The notes under the pieces: generated by a model | What the model saw: only the letters and a program-made list of their open reading frames with translations | Told to the model about the DNA's origin: nothing | The model's database searches: none | Position numbers and translations under genes: made by a program | DNA from: Aquincola sp. | GTDB taxonomy: Bacteria; Pseudomonadota; Gammaproteobacteria; Burkholderiales; Burkholderiaceae_C | Assembly: GCA_029884035.1 (NCBI GenBank) | Contig: JAOUIM010000002.1 | Span: forward strand, 1 to 38,353 | Direction of reading: 5' to 3' | DNA length: 38,353 bases | Shown here: positions 36,321-38,353 of the stretch, one piece after another | Position numbering within the stretch: position 1 is the stretch's first letter | Layout of the letters: each line of letters starts with the position of its first letter

Positions 36321-38353
36321 AGGCCGAGCGCTTGCCGCAGCGCGAAGCCGCGCCACCGGTCACCCGACGGGCCGCCGCCGAGGCGAACCCGCCCCCTCTG
36401 GGGGCAGCGAGCCCGGGGGCAGCCGTTCATTCGATCGGGCAGAGACAGCCCCTGGTCGACGGCGTCGAGAAGGTCAGCGGCGCCGCGCACTACACCGCCG
36501 ACCTGCCCGTCCCGAACCCACTGGTCGGCCGCATCGGCCGCAGCGCAGTCGCGCACGGTGTGATCCAGCGCATCGACGCCACGCGCGCGCTCGCGCTACC
36601 GGGGGTGCGCACGGTCATCACCGGGCGGGACTTCGCGGCGCCCTACGGCGTGATCCCGATCGCGCAGAACGAATGGCCGCTGGCGCGCGACATCGTGCGT
36701 TACCGCGGCGAACCGCTGTTTGCCGTGGCCGCAGTCGATGCGGCCAGCGCCGCCGCCGCGCTGGCCGCCGTCGAGGTCGAGATCGAACCGCTGCCCGCAT
36801 ACTTCGACGCCGCGAGCGCGCGCGCACCCTCGGCGGTGCTGCTGCACCTGGACAAGCCGGGCAATCTCGAGCGCACGGTCGAGCACGACTTCGGCGACAC
36901 CGACGCCGGCTTCGCTTCGGCCGACCTGGTGATGGAGCGCAGCTTCCACTGCGCCGAACTCGCGCATGGGCAGATCGAGCCGAACGCCACCGTCGCGCAC
37001 TGGGACGTCGAGCGCGAGCGGCTCACGGTGCACTCGGTCACTCAGGTGCCCTACTACCTGCACCTGACGCTGGCGGAGACGCTGGGCATCGACAGCGCGG
37101 CGATCCGCGTCGTCAAGCCCTTCGTCGGCGGCGGCTTCGGCCACCGCGTCGAGCCGCTGAACTTCGAGATGGTCGCGGGTGCCCTGGCGCGCGCGGCCGG
37201 CGGCACCGTCAAGCTCGAACTCACGCGCGAGGAGACCTTCCTCACCCATCGCGCGCGACCCGACAGCGACATCCGCCTCAAGATCGGCCTGAAGGCCAGC
37301 GGCGAGATCACCGCGGTCGACGCCGAGGTGGTGCAGCGCGGCGGCGCCTACGCGGGCTACGGCCTGGTGACGATCCTCTACGCCGGCGCATTGCTGCACG
37401 CGCTGTACCGCATCGGCGCAGTGCGCTTCCGCGGCTATCGCGTCTACACCAACCTGCCGCCGTGCGGCGCGATGCGCGGCCACGGCGCGGTCAACATCCG
37501 CTTCGCGTTCGAGGCCCTGCTCGACGAGATGGCGGGCGAGCTGGGCCTCGACCCGTTCGCACTGCGTCGCGCCAACCTGATCGCGCCGCCTTACCGCACG
37601 CTCAACGAGCTGCAGGTCAATTCCTACGGCCTTGCGCAGTGCCTCGACGCGGTCGAGCACGCCAGCGGCTGGCGCGAGCGGCACGGCCGGCTCCCCAGGG
37701 GTCGCGGCCTCGGCATGGCCTGCTCGCACTATGTGTCGGGCTCGGCCAAGCCGGTGCACTGGAGCGGCGAGCCGCATGCGGTGGTCAACCTGAAGCTCGA
37801 TTTCGACGGCAGCATCACGATCCTCACCGGCGCGGCCGACATCGGCCAGGGCTCCAACACGCTGCTCACCCAGGTCGTGGCCGAGGTCTTGCTGCTGCCG
37901 ATGGCGCGCATCCGCGTCGTTGCTGCCGACAGCGCGCTCACACCCAAGGACAACGGCTCGTACTCGTCGCGCGTCTCGTTCATGGTCGGCAACGCTGCGT
38001 TGAATGCAGCGCAGGCGCTCAAGCGCACGCTGGTCGAAGCTGCGGCCCGCGAGTTGAAAGTCGATGCCTCGACAGTCGAGTGGTTCGGCGAGCGCTGCGT
38101 TGCGGCGGGCGGCGAGCGCGGCATGGACTTCGCGCAGGTCGTGCGCGCCGCGCTCGCCGACGTCGGCACGCTCACCGTCAAGGGCACCTGGTCGACGCCG
38201 CCCGAAACCCAGGGCGGCAGGTTCCGAGGCGCAGCGGTGGGGTCCACCGCAGGCTTCTCGTACACCGCACAGGTGGTCGAGGTCGAGGTCGACGAAGAGA
38301 CCGGCGCGGTGCGCGTGCTGCATTGCTGGGCCGCGCAGGACTGTGGCCGCGCC
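36317..38353 (+). CDS. Molybdopterin-binding large subunit of a xanthine-oxidase-family enzyme, 4-hydroxybenzoyl-CoA reductase alpha (HcrA)-like; truncated by window end
   Basis: Open to the window edge; HSIGQRQPLVDGVEKVSGAAHYTADL, VVKPFVGGGFGHRVEPLNFE, TNLPPCGAMRGHGAVNIRFAFE, GAADIGQGSNTLLTQVVAEVL. Confidence 0.88.
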   Translation, partial: MKAERLPQREAAPPVTRRAAAEANPPPLGAASPGAAVHSIGQRQPLVDGVEKVSGAAHYTADLPVPNPLVGRIGRSAVAHGVIQRIDATRALALPGVRTVITGRDFAAPYGVIPIAQNEWPLARDIVRYRGEPLFAVAAVDAASAAAALAAVEVEIEPLPAYFDAASARAPSAVLLHLDKPGNLERTVEHDFGDTDAGFASADLVMERSFHCAELAHGQIEPNATVAHWDVERERLTVHSVTQVPYYLHLTLAETLGIDSAAIRVVKPFVGGGFGHRVEPLNFEMVAGALARAAGGTVKLELTREETFLTHRARPDSDIRLKIGLKASGEITAVDAEVVQRGGAYAGYGLVTILYAGALLHALYRIGAVRFRGYRVYTNLPPCGAMRGHGAVNIRFAFEALLDEMAGELGLDPFALRRANLIAPPYRTLNELQVNSYGLAQCLDAVEHASGWRERHGRLPRGRGLGMACSHYVSGSAKPVHWSGEPHAVVNLKLDFDGSITILTGAADIGQGSNTLLTQVVAEVLLLPMARIRVVAADSALTPKDNGSYSSRVSFMVGNAALNAAQALKRTLVEAAARELKVDASTVEWFGERCVAAGGERGMDFAQVVRAALADVGTLTVKGTWSTPPETQGGRFRGAAVGSTAGFSYTAQVVEVEVDEETGAVRVLHCWAAQDCGRA

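Overview
GC-rich chromosomal window, probably Burkholderiales/betaproteobacterial (inferred from gene content and codon bias). Almost all of it is protein-coding. I saw no convincing tRNA, rRNA, CRISPR array, transposase or prophage. Left to right: ileS-lspA; a head-to-head pair (ornithine cyclodeaminase-like / FAD amine oxidase); a UbiB/ABC1 kinase; DUF2189; quinone oxidoreductase; a translationally coupled DUF2007-EamA-EamA-folA string; DUF4337; amidohydrolase-xthA; the nitrogen-regulation locus glnA-DUF4124-ntrB-ntrC; a MoaB/CinA-like protein; a YVTN beta-propeller; a creatininase-like protein; an AIM24/TIGR00266 protein; an Rrf2 regulator; and a GNAT. The right-hand ~13.4 kb (24933 to the end) is one collinear cluster: Liv-type ABC transporter (5 genes), FlK-like thioesterase, a three-subunit PadBCD-like molybdenum/Fe-S/membrane-anchor oxidoreductase, a PaaK-type CoA ligase, and the HcrC- and HcrA-like subunits of a second molybdoenzyme of 4-hydroxybenzoyl-CoA-reductase type (HcrA runs off the window). 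This looks like an aryl-CoA catabolic system with two different molybdoenzymes, and it is the best candidate for an under-described system. Several junctions in the cluster carry GC-rich C-run/G-run hairpin elements. Two of these share a nested hairpin with compensatory base changes, and at least two elements must be translated as N-terminal extensions of the molybdoenzyme subunits.
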